A stretch of DNA of 64,000 bases from DASUPK01 sp963833375. Lineage in GTDB: Bacteria; Actinomycetota; Thermoleophilia; Solirubrobacterales; 70-9. Location of the stretch: positions 930,001 to 994,000 of the forward strand of contig CAWHXR010000001.1 of assembly GCA_963833375.1 (NCBI GenBank). The letters run 5' to 3'. The notes under the pieces are model-generated. The model ran no database searches, had not been told where the DNA came from, and saw only the letters and a program-made list of their open reading frames with translations. The position numbers were made by a program, and so were the translations under genes. Positions 8,876-18,221 of the stretch are shown piece after piece. Numbering within the stretch: position 1 is the first letter of the stretch; each line of letters begins with the position of its first letter.

Positions 8876-10102
8876 ATGTCATCCGAATCATTCGCCGATC
8901 TCGGCGTGTCTCGCCCAGTCCTGGGCGCGCTCGCCAAGCGCGGCATCAAAGAACCCTTTGCGGTGCAGAGACTCTGCATCGCCGACGTCCTCGCGGGTGA
9001 GGACGTCCTCGTCCAGTCGCCGACCGGATCGGGCAAGACGTTCGCCTTCGGCATCCCGATGGTCGAGCGCACCAAAGCCGAGGGGCGTTGCCCCGCGGCG
9101 CTCGTCCTCGCGCCCACCCGCGAGCTCGCCGAGCAGATCGTGGACGAGCTTCATTCGATCGCCCAGGCCCGTGGGCTGAGGGTCGCCGCCGTCTACGGCG
9201 GGGTCGGCATCCATGCCCAGGCCAGGAAGGCCGCGAAGGCGCAAATCGTCGTCGCGACTCCGGGGCGCCTCGAGGACCTGCTCCGGAGGCAGGACATCAG
9301 CCTGAAGGGCATCGAGCTGCTCGTCCTCGACGAGGCGGACCGCATGCTCGACATGGGTTTCAAGCCCGCGGTCGACCGCATCGTGGCCAAGATGCCCCGC
9401 GATCGGCAGACGCTGTTCTTCTCGGCGACGCTCGAGGGTGCGGCCGGCAAGCTGGCCTCGTCCTACACGCGCGACGCCCGGCGCCACGTGCACCGGCCGA
9501 AGGTCGAGAAGGCCGCCGAGGTCGAGCACCGCTTCGTCCACCTGCCCCATGAGGACAAGGTCGACGCGCTGGTCAAGGAGCTCCGCGAGCAGGAGCGCGG
9601 CCGGACCCTGATCTTCGTCCGCACCAAGCGCGGCGCCGACCGCCTGGTCCGCAAGCTCGATCGCCAGAAGGTGCGGGCCATCGCCATGCACGGCAACAAG
9701 TCCCAGAGCCAGCGCCGCCGCGCGCTCGCCAGCTTCGAGCGGGGGGATTGCGACACACTGGTCGCCACCGACGTGGCCTCCCGCGGGATCGACGTCGACG
9801 AGATCACCCACGTGATCAACTTCGACGCCCCGGACGACCGCGACACCTACGTGCACCGCACGGGGCGCACCGGCCGCGCTGGCGCCTCCGGGATCGCGGC
9901 GAGCTTCGTCCTCCCGGACCAGCATCGCGAGATGCGCAAGATCGCGACCGACCTCGGCCTGCATCGCGAGTTCGACGCGGGGCCTGGGTTCGAGCACGCC
10001 GCTCGCCGTCATTCCGGCAACGGCGGCGCGAGCGGCAAGAGCTTCAACGGCCGTCCCCCGCGCAGGCGAACGCAGCGCCGCCGCTCTCGGTCATCCGTCT
10101 AA
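8876..10102 (+). CDS. DEAD-box ATP-dependent RNA helicase
   Basis: A 408-residue protein with all core motifs in order: Q motif, SPTGSGKT (motif I), PTRELAEQ (Ia), DEAD in LDEADRMLDMGF (II), SAT (III), the IFVRTKRGADRL region (IV), ATDVASRGIDVD (V) and HRTGRTGRAG (VI). A basic, low-complexity tail of about 40 residues should bind RNA. AAGGAG lies about 9 nt before the ATG. The long 150-nt leader is typical of cold-induced helicases, and a cold-shock protein is encoded at 16.5 kb, but shared control is only inference. Confidence 0.93.
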   Translation: MSSESFADLGVSRPVLGALAKRGIKEPFAVQRLCIADVLAGEDVLVQSPTGSGKTFAFGIPMVERTKAEGRCPAALVLAPTRELAEQIVDELHSIAQARGLRVAAVYGGVGIHAQARKAAKAQIVVATPGRLEDLLRRQDISLKGIELLVLDEADRMLDMGFKPAVDRIVAKMPRDRQTLFFSATLEGAAGKLASSYTRDARRHVHRPKVEKAAEVEHRFVHLPHEDKVDALVKELREQERGRTLIFVRTKRGADRLVRKLDRQKVRAIAMHGNKSQSQRRRALASFERGDCDTLVATDVASRGIDVDEITHVINFDAPDDRDTYVHRTGRTGRAGASGIAASFVLPDQHREMRKIATDLGLHREFDAGPGFEHAARRHSGNGGASGKSFNGRPPRRRTQRRRSRSSV

Positions 10103-10234
10103 AGGCGGCGATCCTCTAGCTCCTCTTGGTCACGCTCTGCAGCCCCGGCGGGCCGGCTTCTCGCTCTGGCCCGCGACGCCGGTTGCCTGACCTCCAGCCC
10201 CTTGAACGATGGGGCTCGACCATATCCTCAGCGC

Positions 10235-10942
10235 ATGTCCGTCGACGCTCACTCGGAGCAGCTCAGGCCTCCGCCCGTCACCAGGCTCGCCTGGGAAGCG
10301 CTCACGGGACGCGAGGTCGCACGCCTTCTGATCGCCGCGCCGTCGTTGCTCGGCGCGCCGCGGGCGACGACGCCGGTGGTCGTCCTGCCGGGTTTCCGCA
10401 CCGGAGACGTGTCGACGTTTCCGCTGCGCGAGTTCCTGCGCCGCCTCGGCCACACGGTCGACGGCTGGGGGCTCGGCATCAACCGAGGCGACGTTCCCAC
10501 CCTCATGCCGCGCGTCGCGGAGCAGGTCGCCGACCTCGCCCGGCGTCATGGCGAACCGCTTCACCTGATCGGCCAGAGCCTCGGCGGCGTCCTGGCGCGC
10601 GAGACCGCGCGCGATCGTCCTGAGCTGGTTGCGCAGGTGATCACGATCGGCTCGCCGGTCGTCGGTGGCCCCTCATACACCCGCGTAGCGATGGCCTATC
10701 CCGAGCGGCGCCTGGCCGAGATTCGCCGAGGCATCGCGCAGCGCAACCGCACCCCGATCCGCGTCCCGATCACGGCCGTCTACAGCAGGCGCGACGGCAT
10801 CGTTTCCTGGGAGGCCTGCATCGATCGCGCGAACCCGCACGTCGAGCACGTCGAGGTCGGCAGCTCGCATCTCGGGATGGCGCTGGACCCGACGGTCTGG
10901 CGATTGGTGGCCGAACGCCTCGCAGAGCGGGGCCGTTCTTAG
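10235..10942 (+). CDS. Alpha/beta hydrolase, lipase-like
   Basis: A 235-residue alpha/beta hydrolase. VVVLPGFRTGD is the first strand and oxyanion region, GQSLGGVLA is the nucleophile elbow with the catalytic serine, YSRRDGIVSW holds the likely acid, and SSHLGM the likely histidine. It resembles triacylglycerol-lipase-like proteins in the PGAP1/esterase group. There is no signal peptide, so it is probably cytoplasmic. TTG at 10202 is an alternative start; ATG 10235 is preferred. Confidence 0.75.
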   Translation: MSVDAHSEQLRPPPVTRLAWEALTGREVARLLIAAPSLLGAPRATTPVVVLPGFRTGDVSTFPLREFLRRLGHTVDGWGLGINRGDVPTLMPRVAEQVADLARRHGEPLHLIGQSLGGVLARETARDRPELVAQVITIGSPVVGGPSYTRVAMAYPERRLAEIRRGIAQRNRTPIRVPITAVYSRRDGIVSWEACIDRANPHVEHVEVGSSHLGMALDPTVWRLVAERLAERGRS

Positions 10943-10967
10943 CTGCGCATCGGGTCGGCCCTGGTGG

Positions 10968-12816
10968 TCAGCATCGAAGCAGCTCGAGCACGTCCTCGCC
11001 GTGGCGTTTGAGGAAGGCGGGACCGATGCCGTGGATCTCCGCGAGCGCGCTGAGGTCTGTCGGGCGCACGGCGGCGATCAGCTCGAGGGTTCGGTTGTTC
11101 GCGACGGTGTAAGCGGGCTTCCCCCGGGCCGCCTTTCGGCGCCACTCCTTCAGGGTCTCGAACAGCTCGCGGTCCTCGGACGAGAGCTCGGCGTCCGCCT
11201 GCACTCGGCGGGTTGGGCGCTTTCGCATGACCTCCAACCCGTCGGCTGGGGGCAGCCAGGAGTCCGGATCACAGACGTCGCAGCAGCGGCCCTCGGGCGC
11301 GCCCGGGCGTCGAGTCCCCGAAGTGGTCGAGCAGCCTCCGCCGCCTGCAGCTCTCCCCGAAGCTGAACGACTCGACCGCCCGGTAGGCGCGCCAGGAGCG
11401 GTCCGTTGCCGCCTTGCAGGCGGCGCGGGCCTGGGCCATGTCGATGCGGTCGGCAAAGAGGAGCTCCAGGCGGCCTCCGGGGGCGGGCTCGACCTCGAGG
11501 GCGCCGGCGCGCTCGGCGATCGCGAGCTTGACCCGGTCCTGGTCCTCGCGCGGGCTCTCGATGGTGAGGCGGCCGTCTGAGTCGGAGCCCGCCTTGAGGC
11601 GCTGGGCGTAGAGGGAGACCGACTCGGGCTCGACCGCTCGCATCTGGATGAAGCGGACCAGGCGGCCCAGGTCGGAGCGGCCGGCGAGCAGGACGGCGCG
11701 GGCGGGGAGGCCGTCGCGGCCGGCGCGGCCGGCCTCCTGGTAGTAGGCCTCGACGCTGGTCGGGATCGCCCAGTGCCAGACCGAGCGCACATTCGCCTTG
11801 TCGACTCCCATGCCGAAGGCGTTGGTGGCGGCGATCACCTCGGCGTCGCCGCTCATGAAGCGGTGCTGGGCGGAGGCGCGCTCGTCGGGGTCCATGCCGG
11901 CGTGGTAGGCGGCGGCGGCGAGGCCGGCCTCGCGCAGGGACTGGGCGACCTCCTCGGTGTCCTTGCGGGTCCCGCAGTAGACGATCGCCGGGCGGTTGGC
12001 CTCGCCGCGCAGTCCGTGGAGCAGCATCGCCAGCTTGCGCGCCTTCGATCCCTTGCCCTCGAAGCCGACGATGTCGAAGGAGAGGTTGGGGCGGTCGAAG
12101 CCAGCGCGGATCATCAGCGGGTCCCGGAGGCCGAGGCGCTGGGAGATCTCGCTCGAGACCTCGGCGGTCGCGGTCGCGGTGCAGGCCATCACCGTGGGGC
12201 GGCCGAGCCGCTCGAGCACCCGCGGCAGCCGCAGGTAGTCGGGCCGGAAGTCGTGACCCCACTCCGAGATGCAGTGGGCCTCGTCGACCGCGAGCAGGTC
12301 GACCTCGCGCCGGCCGACCGCGTCCATGAAGGCGGGGGAGGCGAAGCGCTCCGGCGAGCAGTAGACGATCCGGGCCCGGCCACCGCGGATCTGCGCCATC
12401 GCATCGCGGGCGACCTCCTCCGGAAGGCCCGAGGCGATCATCACCGCCGGGTGGCCGTCGGCGGCGAGCCGCCGCCACTGGTCGGCCATCAGCGCGATCA
12501 GCGGGCTGACCACGATCGTGAGCTCCGCCGAGGCGAGGCCGGGGAGCTGGTAGCAGAGGCTCTTGCCGCCGCCGGTCGGCATCACGACCAGCGAGTCGCG
12601 GCCGGTGAGGGCGGCCTCGACCGGCTCGCGCTGCCCCGGCCTGAAGCCCTCGTAGCCGAGGTGGGCGAGGAGCGCGTCGGGGTCGCGAGGGCCGTGGTAC
12701 GCGCGGCTCGCCTGCGAAGGCTCGGAGTCGAGTCCCTCGAGCCCGTGAAGCGCCGCCCTCGCCTCCTCCATCTCCGGAAAAGACGCTTGAGCCAGGTTCT
12801 CGCCCCGTGCGCTCAC
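10968..12816 (-). CDS. recQ: ATP-dependent DNA helicase RecQ (frameshifted)
   Basis: Helicase domains run from 12816 down to about 11300. Motifs seen are MPTGGGKSLCYQLP (Walker A), DEAH, the TATAT motif III, FGMGVDKANVR and QEAGRAGRDG. The frame then shifts by one base near 11300-11310, inside the zinc-binding region. The other frame continues with EGRCCDVCDPDSW, completing the zinc cysteines, followed by an HRDC domain (about 11180-10970) ending at TGA 10968. The two open frames alone are 11269-12816 and 10968-about 11310. The break is beside a GC run, so a sequencing error is as likely as a real mutation. Confidence 0.85.
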
Positions 12817-12863
12817 CCACTCACCATGGCGCAGGCCGCGGTCGGAGCCGGGAGCGGTGGCGC

Positions 12864-12944
12864 TCAGCCGCCGCGCGCGAGGATCACGGCGAGGACGCTG
12901 ATGAAGCCGAGGAGCGCGAGGACGCTGATGAAGCCGAGGAGCAT
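12864..12944 (-). CDS. Possible 26-residue membrane peptide with internal repeat
   Basis: An open frame of 27 codons reading MLLGFISVLA-LLGFISVLA-VILARGG. It is almost entirely hydrophobic and ends in an Arg and two Gly. The repeated nine residues come from a perfect 27-nt tandem duplication. It lies in the 220-nt gap between recQ and the next minus-strand gene. GGAGG sits only one base before the ATG, closer than ideal. It could be a genuine small membrane protein or type I-toxin-like peptide, or a chance reading of a repeat. Confidence 0.3.
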   Translation of the reverse strand: MLLGFISVLALLGFISVLAVILARGG

Positions 12945-13033
12945 GCCTCCACCACGCGGATCATCGTCCTGGCGCCAGAATCTCGATCTGGTGGCTCAGG
13001 TTCGCTCGGCCCAGATAGACCGGCTCGAATGAG

Positions 13034-13459
13034 TCAACCGCGGGCCGCTTGGACGCGATCCACGACTCTCTGGGCGCGCCGCGAAATCCCGGCAGGCGTG
13101 TGCCGGAAGGTGCGCCGCTGACCGCGCCGGTACGGGAATTCGGAGCTCTCCCGCGGGGCCAGGGTCAGGTCGATGATGCGGCCGGAGGGGTCGAGCAGCC
13201 ACCAATGGCTCCTACCACGGTGCCGCAGCTGCATCGGCTGCAGGCGGGCGTCGTGGCTGCCGGCGAGGTGGAAGTACGCCTCGGCAGCGACGTAGGCGAA
13301 GCCGTCGTAGCGGCCGTGACCGGTGCGGTTGCGGGCGTCGGCGAGCTCCTCGGTGAGGACGGCCTGGATCTCTCGCTTGAGCTTGTCCGCGGGCGCCAGG
13401 CTGACCTTGGCCTGTCTGGCGCCCGCGGCGGCGCTGCCCTTGGCGTGGGAGGGACTCAT
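13034..13459 (-). CDS. Hypothetical protein
   Basis: A 141-residue protein. The central part (FAYVAAEAYFHLAG, then MQLRHRGRSHWWLLDPSGRIIDLTLAP) resembles a widespread phage/actinobacterial hypothetical family in which a conserved His-Trp pair precedes D-x-T. That family usually has GHCYVASEA, whereas here the Cys position is Phe, so any Cys-His catalytic idea would not hold. No function assigned. Confidence 0.5.
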   Translation of the reverse strand: MSPSHAKGSAAAGARQAKVSLAPADKLKREIQAVLTEELADARNRTGHGRYDGFAYVAAEAYFHLAGSHDARLQPMQLRHRGRSHWWLLDPSGRIIDLTLAPRESSEFPYRRGQRRTFRHTPAGISRRAQRVVDRVQAARG

Positions 13460-13508
13460 TCCGCCGCTCTGAGGGAACGGCGCTGGAAGTTCTCCCCTCA
13501 GAAGGGGA

Positions 13509-13769
13509 TCAGCGGCGCCAGCGGCCGCGTGACGCAGAATCGACCGGTTCGAGAAAGCGCGTCGGACCCGGGATCCAGATCGGCCGGGCTCGATTGGTTT
13601 GCCGCCGGCGCGACCGGGGGCGATGGTGTTCGCTGTGCGCCAGGCGGTTGCCGTTGACGCGCGGGCCCCAGAGCGCGAAGTAGCAGGGGCCGCAGAGGGT
13701 CTCGCCGGTCGGCGTGTCGTAGCCGCTTGAGAAGACCTCGGTCAGGCATTGGGCGCAGTGCTGTCTCAT
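13509..13769 (-). CDS. Small CxxC zinc-ribbon protein
   Basis: An 86-residue protein with CAQC near the N-terminus and CGPC 20 residues later, a typical four-cysteine zinc ribbon. A basic, Arg-rich tail follows. It starts 75 nt from the divergent SnoaL-like gene. Its partners are unknown. Confidence 0.5.
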   Translation of the reverse strand: MRQHCAQCLTEVFSSGYDTPTGETLCGPCYFALWGPRVNGNRLAHSEHHRPRSRRRQTNRARPIWIPGPTRFLEPVDSASRGRWRR

Positions 13770-13843
13770 CCCACCTGTATCGGCACGTAAAGGACCACTC
13801 CTGAGCCCTTCCTGGACGCCTGGCCAGCGGCGATACTGCGCCC

Positions 13844-14242
13844 GTGGAGCACGGATCGCTCGAGTACTTCCGCTGGTTCTACTCAGGCCGGTTCGACCGG
13901 CAGGGAGAGATGGAGGAGCGCTGGCATGAGGACCTGGTCCTCCACCAGAGCCCCGACATTCCCGATACGGCTGGGACCTTCCACGGCTACGAGGGCCTCA
14001 ACGCGGTGATGGCCGAGCTCGGGGAGTCCTACCGGAACATCAGATGGGATCCGGTCCGGGTCGAGGACCTCGGGGACGACCGCTATCTCGTCCTGATCAG
14101 CGTGACCGGAGAGGGGATAGGGAGCGGGATCGAGCTAAAGGGCGAACTCGCCCACCTTGTCACGCTGAAGGATGGGCGCGCCAGTCGTCTCGACACCTAC
14201 ATGAGTTGGGATGCGGGCCGAGAGGCGGCGAGTCTGGGCTGA
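13844..14242 (+). CDS. SnoaL/NTF2-like domain protein (outside the island)
   Basis: A 132-residue single-domain protein with the NTF2-like fold pattern: an N-terminal helix (LEYFRWFYSGRFD), the strand HEDLVLHQSP, a HGYEGLNAVMAEL helix, and C-terminal strands. The GTG at 13844 is the likely start. Unlike the island copies it lacks both the MSEENVE N-terminus and the EALEAAGLSE C-terminus. The fold family includes cyclases, isomerases and binding proteins, so activity cannot be inferred. Confidence 0.6.
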   Translation: MEHGSLEYFRWFYSGRFDRQGEMEERWHEDLVLHQSPDIPDTAGTFHGYEGLNAVMAELGESYRNIRWDPVRVEDLGDDRYLVLISVTGEGIGSGIELKGELAHLVTLKDGRASRLDTYMSWDAGREAASLG

Positions 14243-14390
14243 GCGGGCGGGAGGAAGCCCGCGGCTGGAGTCCGCGGGGTCGCCTCGTCGATCCCCTTCT
14301 CGCGTCCGCGTCCCTGCGGCTCCTGGGGTGAATGGTTCCCCGCGATGCAGCCTTTCATGCGCCGAATGCGAGTCGGAAACAGGCAGGGGC

Positions 14391-14417
14391 CGCCCGGCGG
14401 GCCGATACCGCCGGGCG
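14391..14417 (-). terminator. Strong hairpin after the secreted-protein gene
   Basis: Perfect 10-bp inverted repeat CGCCCGGCGG / CCGCCGGGCG with a seven-base loop, 27 nt beyond the stop of the minus-strand gene ending at 14444. There is no T tract, so termination is plausible rather than certain. Confidence 0.45.
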
Positions 14418-14443
14418 CCCCGTGCATCGGTCCCCTACTCCCC

Positions 14444-14884
14444 CTAAGAGGCGGGGGCGTGGGTCTGGTCGACCAGCTGTTTCGCGCCGTAGGGCTGGTC
14501 GCCGGGGTCCTTGCGCGGCAGGCGCGCCTTGACGACGACCCGGTCGCCCGCGGCGACGTCGTCCGCGTTCGCCGTCCCGTCGGTATTCGTGTCGGCCACG
14601 ACGACCCTCGCATTGGTGAGGTCGAAGCTCACCGTCGTCCCGACCAGATTCGCCTTCCGGACATGGGCGTTGCCGTGGTCGACGTCGACACCGCCGGCAC
14701 CGGCGTAGGTCCCCTTGAAGACGTAGCTCACCACCGCCTTGCCGCCGGCCTTGCTGTGGCCGCCGGCGTGCCCCTGACCCTGACTACCCGGATTGTCGGG
14801 GCGAGCGGCAAGCGCCGCGGGAGCCGCGCCAAGCACGATCACCGCGCCGATCGCGGCCGCCCTGCTCAGTGCGTCTTTGCTCAT
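14444..14884 (-). CDS. Secreted hypothetical protein
   Basis: A 146-residue protein with a clear signal peptide (a short basic start, a hydrophobic AAAIGAVIVLGA core, cleavage after ALA). The mature part is Gly/His-rich at first, then a beta-rich domain with Asp repeats (DTNTDGTANADD) that could bind calcium. ATG 14884 is chosen because AAGGAGGG lies about 9 nt upstream. No known domain recognised. Confidence 0.65.
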   Translation of the reverse strand: MSKDALSRAAAIGAVIVLGAAPAALAARPDNPGSQGQGHAGGHSKAGGKAVVSYVFKGTYAGAGGVDVDHGNAHVRKANLVGTTVSFDLTNARVVVADTNTDGTANADDVAAGDRVVVKARLPRKDPGDQPYGAKQLVDQTHAPAS

Positions 14885-15138
14885 CTTGGAAATCCCTCCT
14901 TGGATGCCACATGCGCTGCGGTTCCCAGCAGGCATCGTGCGTGCGCGCAGCCCGCTTTAGGCGCCGAGTCCGCACTGGACGGATCGTGTCCCAGGAAAAG
15001 GAAGAGCCCGGCGTCAAGAAGTCGCCGGGCTCAGCCAAATTGCCATCCATCCAACGGAGGCATGTGACTAATCGGTACATCGCGCGGAAACCTTTAGCCC
15101 CGATTGCCGGCGAGGGCGATTGGATAGGGTGGCCGTCG

Positions 15139-16131
15139 ATGAAGTTCCGGAAGCTCGGGGACTCGGACATGGAGGTCTCGGAGATCTCCCTCGGCTCCTG
15201 GCTCACCTACGGGGCCGGGGTGGAGCGCGAGCACACCGAGGCCTGCACCCGCGCGGCCTTCGACGCCGGCATCAACTTCTTCGACACCGCCAACGTCTAC
15301 GGTGGCGGCGCGGCCGAGAGGGCATGGGGCGAGGTCCTCAGCGGTTTCGACCGCGGCTCCTACGTACTCGCCACCAAGGTCTTCTTCCCGATGTCGGAAA
15401 CCGACCGCGGCCTCTCGCGCGAGCAGATCCACAAGCAGATCGATGCCTCCCTCGAGCGCCTGCAGACCGACTACGTCGACCTCTACCAGTGCCACCGCCC
15501 CGATCCGGAGACCCCGATCGAGGAGACGATGGAGGCGCTCACCGAGGTGGTCGAGGCCGGCAAGGCCCGTGAGATCGGCTTCAGCGAGTGGACCGTCGAG
15601 CAGATCCAGGCCGCCCTCGACGTCCCCGACACGAAGAAGTTCGTCTCCTCCCAGCCGCAGTACAACATGCTCTGGCGCTCGCCCGAGGCCGAGCTGATCC
15701 CCTTCTGCGAGGAGCACGGCATCTCGCAGATCGTCTGGTCGCCGCTCGCCCAGGGAGTGCTGACCGGCAAGTACAGGCCTGGCGAGCCCCCGCCCGAGGA
15801 CTCACGCGCGGCCTCCGACTCCATGAACTGGGCGATGGACCGCTACCGCTCGGACGAGCTGCTCGAGGCGGTCCAGAAGCTGGTGCCGATCGCCGAGCAG
15901 GCCGGGATCAGCATGGTGACCATGGCGCTCGCGTGGGTGCTCCGCCAGCCGAATGTCGCCTCGTGCATCGTCGGCGCCTCACGCCCGGAGCAGGTCCACC
16001 AGAACGCCGAGGCCGCCGGGGTCGAGCTCCCCCAGGACACCCTCGACGCGATCGACGAGGCGCTCGACGGAGTCACCGTCACCGGGCCGCGGCTGGCGAA
16101 CTTCGTCGCCGAGGGAGTGACTCACCGCTGA
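15139..16131 (+). CDS. Aldo/keto reductase
   Basis: A 330-residue protein of the voltage-gated potassium channel beta-subunit-like aldo/keto reductase group. FFDTANVYGGGAAE carries the catalytic Asp and Tyr, LATKVF the Lys, and YQCHRPD the His. IVGASRPEQVHQN near the C-terminus binds NADPH phosphate. The substrate is unknown. It reads into a region of gene fragments at its 3' end. Confidence 0.88.
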   Translation: MKFRKLGDSDMEVSEISLGSWLTYGAGVEREHTEACTRAAFDAGINFFDTANVYGGGAAERAWGEVLSGFDRGSYVLATKVFFPMSETDRGLSREQIHKQIDASLERLQTDYVDLYQCHRPDPETPIEETMEALTEVVEAGKAREIGFSEWTVEQIQAALDVPDTKKFVSSQPQYNMLWRSPEAELIPFCEEHGISQIVWSPLAQGVLTGKYRPGEPPPEDSRAASDSMNWAMDRYRSDELLEAVQKLVPIAEQAGISMVTMALAWVLRQPNVASCIVGASRPEQVHQNAEAAGVELPQDTLDAIDEALDGVTVTGPRLANFVAEGVTHR

Positions 16132-16420
16132 GGTCCGCGCCCGTCGCGGCGCTCGCGAAGTCGAGCAGGATGCGCTCGGCGTCTGAGCTCTCGATCGCCG
16201 GGTGGCCGATCACGACCTGGGGGCCGAGGCCGTCCTCCAACGCCACCAGGCCCCGGGCCAGGCGCGGCGCCGGGCCCGCGAGCTCGAAGGCTCCCGCCGC
16301 CCGGCCCGCCTCGAGGATCCCCTCGTACAGGGCGACCTGGCGGTCGAAGAATCCTGCGCTCAGCGCATCGAAGGCGCCGCTGGTGCCGGTCAGGGCGTCG
16401 ATCCTGCGAGCTTCGCTTCA
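16078..16420 (-). pseudogene. TetR-family regulator, C-terminal fragment
   Basis: The minus-strand frame reads RIDALTGTSGAFDALSAGFF, then QVALYEGILEAGRAAGAFEL and ends in a helix AERILLDFASAA. This is typical of the ligand-binding half of TetR-type regulators. A stop precedes it near 16421, and there is no DNA-binding N-terminus or start codon. It overlaps the end of the aldo/keto reductase. Apparently the remains of a deleted regulator. Confidence 0.5.
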
Positions 16421-16459
16421 TCGACTCGACCGGCATCGGATTGCTGGTCAGCGCCCACA
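16405..16459 (+). pseudogene. STAS-domain (anti-sigma antagonist) fragment
   Basis: Fifty-five bases on the plus strand read LRFIDSTGIGLLVSAHK, which matches the central phosphorylation-site motif of STAS proteins (SpoIIAA-like, D-S-T-G). Nothing of the domain lies upstream or downstream. It abuts the TetR fragment, so two broken genes meet here. Confidence 0.45.
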
Positions 16460-16487
16460 AAAAAAGGCGGCCCCTTCCGGGGCCGCC
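16459..16487 (-). terminator. Rho-independent terminator of the cold-shock gene
   Basis: Inverted repeat GGCGGCCCC / GGGGCCGCC (16466-16474 / 16479-16487) with a TTCC loop. On the minus strand it is followed by seven T (A-run 16459-16465), 24 nt past the cold-shock stop codon. A textbook terminator. Confidence 0.9.
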
Positions 16488-16510
16488 TCGAAGCCGTGTG
16501 CTCAGCCGAG

Positions 16511-16717
16511 CTACGCGACCTGCTTGACGCCGGTCGCCGCGGGGCCCTTGGGGCCGGCCTCGGTCTCGTACTCGACCTTCGCGCCCTCCTCGAGCGAGCG
16601 GTAGCCGTCGCCCTCGATCGAGCTGAAGTGAACGAATACGTCGTTCGAGCCATCGTCGGGCGTGATGAACCCGTAGCCCTTGTCGTTGCTGAACCACTTG
16701 ACGGTTCCGGTAGGCAT
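16511..16717 (-). CDS. Cold-shock protein CspA family
   Basis: A 68-residue cold-shock domain with both RNA-binding motifs, KGYGFIT (RNP1) and VFVHF (RNP2), after the typical start GTVKWFSNDKG. It is expected to bind single-stranded RNA or DNA and act as an RNA chaperone. A terminator follows directly. The long leader to 16800 is typical of cold-shock mRNAs. Confidence 0.95.
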   Translation of the reverse strand: MPTGTVKWFSNDKGYGFITPDDGSNDVFVHFSSIEGDGYRSLEEGAKVEYETEAGPKGPAATGVKQVA

Positions 16718-16875
16718 CTAGCCTCCTCTTCCCTGTGCTGCGAACGCGGAGGATGCAAGATGCAACAACGCGAGCGCTACGCACAACTCTGCCGGTAGTA
16801 CCGGCCTAACGCGCAGCACGGTAGCAGCCCTGGGGACGGAATAACGGTGGAGGGCGCCACGGCGCCCCGGGACCG

Positions 16876-18078
16876 CTAGGTGTCGCCCAGGCGACAGAGG
16901 ACTTGGTAGACCGAGGTGAAGTCGATCTCGAAGCCGTTGCGCGCCGCGCGCAGGTAGAGGCGCCAGACCCGGAGGCGCTCCGGGCCGGCCAGCTGCTCGG
17001 CCCGCTCGATGTTCTCGTCGAGGTTGAGGATCCAATGCCGGAGCGTCTCGGCGTAGTCGGAGCCGAACTCCTCGACATGCTGTGCGATCAAGCCGGCCCT
17101 CTCCAGCGCCAGGATCACGCGGGAGACGTGAATGGTCTCCCCGTCCGGGAAGACGAAGCGCTCAGAGAACGCACCACCCTCGATATTGCCGTGCCGCAGC
17201 CGCGCGATGCCGTGGTTGAGCAGGCGCCCGCCGGGCCGCAGCATCGAGGCGAGCTGCTCCGCGTAGCGGTCGATCTGCGACCCCCCGACGTGCTCGACCA
17301 TCCCGATCGAGGCGACCGCGTCGAAGTTCTCACCGGCGAGCTCGCGGTAGTCCTGGACGCGAATCTCGACCCTGTCGGAGAGGCCCGCTTCCGCCACCCG
17401 CTGGCGGCCGAGCTCGGCCTGGGGCTCGGACAGCGTGATCCCCACCGCTTCGACCCCGTGACGCGAGGCCGCGTGCATCACGAAGCTTCCCCAGCCGCAG
17501 CCGACGTCGAGGAGCCGCTGGCCAGGTTGGAGCTCGAGCTTCTTGCAGACCAGCTCGAGCTTGGTCTCCTGGGCCTCCTCGAGGGACTTGGCGCCGCGGG
17601 AGAAGATCGCGCAGGAGTAGGTCATCGAGCTGTCGAGGAAGAGCGAGAAGAACTCGTTGCCGACGTCGTAGTGATGTTGGACGGCCTCTCGGTCGCGCTC
17701 GGTGGTGTGCTTGCGCCCGCGGAGGTGGAGCTCGGCCTTCGGCGGTGGCGGCGGCCGGTGCAGCCCGACGGCCCGCAGGGCCGCAGCGATCAATCGCGCC
17801 TTGGTCGCAGCGCCGACGGAGGGCGGCTCCCAGTCGTTGAGCAGAGCGATGACGGCATCCATGTCGTCGATCTCGATCTCTCCCGAGACGTAGGCGCGGC
17901 CCAGGCCGAGCTGCCCCGGAGCCGCGACCGCGTAGGCAAGCGCCTCCTTGGAGCGCGCCCGGAAGGTGGGCCCGCCGCCGTTCGTGGAGGGAAGCCGGGA
18001 ACCATCCCAGAGCTCGATCGTGAACGGCCGGTCGGGGAAGGCGCGCTCGATTTCCTTGACCAGTGGCTCGGTCGACAC
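16876..18078 (-). CDS. Cyclopropane-fatty-acyl-phospholipid synthase family methyltransferase
   Basis: A 400-residue protein. The N-terminal domain includes RAYVSGEIEIDDMDAV. The SAM-binding domain has LLDVGCGWGSFVMHAA, and the family signature YSCAIF lies after HHYDVGNEFFSLFLD. The conserved IGMVEHVGG and the C-terminal HYAETLRHW-type region are present (YAETLRHWILN). It should add a methylene or methyl group to unsaturated acyl chains of membrane phospholipid. It is divergent from a fatty acid desaturase 143 nt away, which could make its substrate double bond. Confidence 0.88.
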   Translation of the reverse strand: MSTEPLVKEIERAFPDRPFTIELWDGSRLPSTNGGGPTFRARSKEALAYAVAAPGQLGLGRAYVSGEIEIDDMDAVIALLNDWEPPSVGAATKARLIAAALRAVGLHRPPPPPKAELHLRGRKHTTERDREAVQHHYDVGNEFFSLFLDSSMTYSCAIFSRGAKSLEEAQETKLELVCKKLELQPGQRLLDVGCGWGSFVMHAASRHGVEAVGITLSEPQAELGRQRVAEAGLSDRVEIRVQDYRELAGENFDAVASIGMVEHVGGSQIDRYAEQLASMLRPGGRLLNHGIARLRHGNIEGGAFSERFVFPDGETIHVSRVILALERAGLIAQHVEEFGSDYAETLRHWILNLDENIERAEQLAGPERLRVWRLYLRAARNGFEIDFTSVYQVLCRLGDT

Positions 18079-18221
18079 GACTCGACCCTACCGATACCAG
18101 GTAGGCCTTCGAGGCCTTCACCCATTCCTTGCGTGGCGCTGGTACCGTCACCGGCACCCGGGACTCGAGTGGAAACGCGAAGTCGGAGCGGCTCGGTCAG
18201 GACCAACCAAAGGAGATCCAG

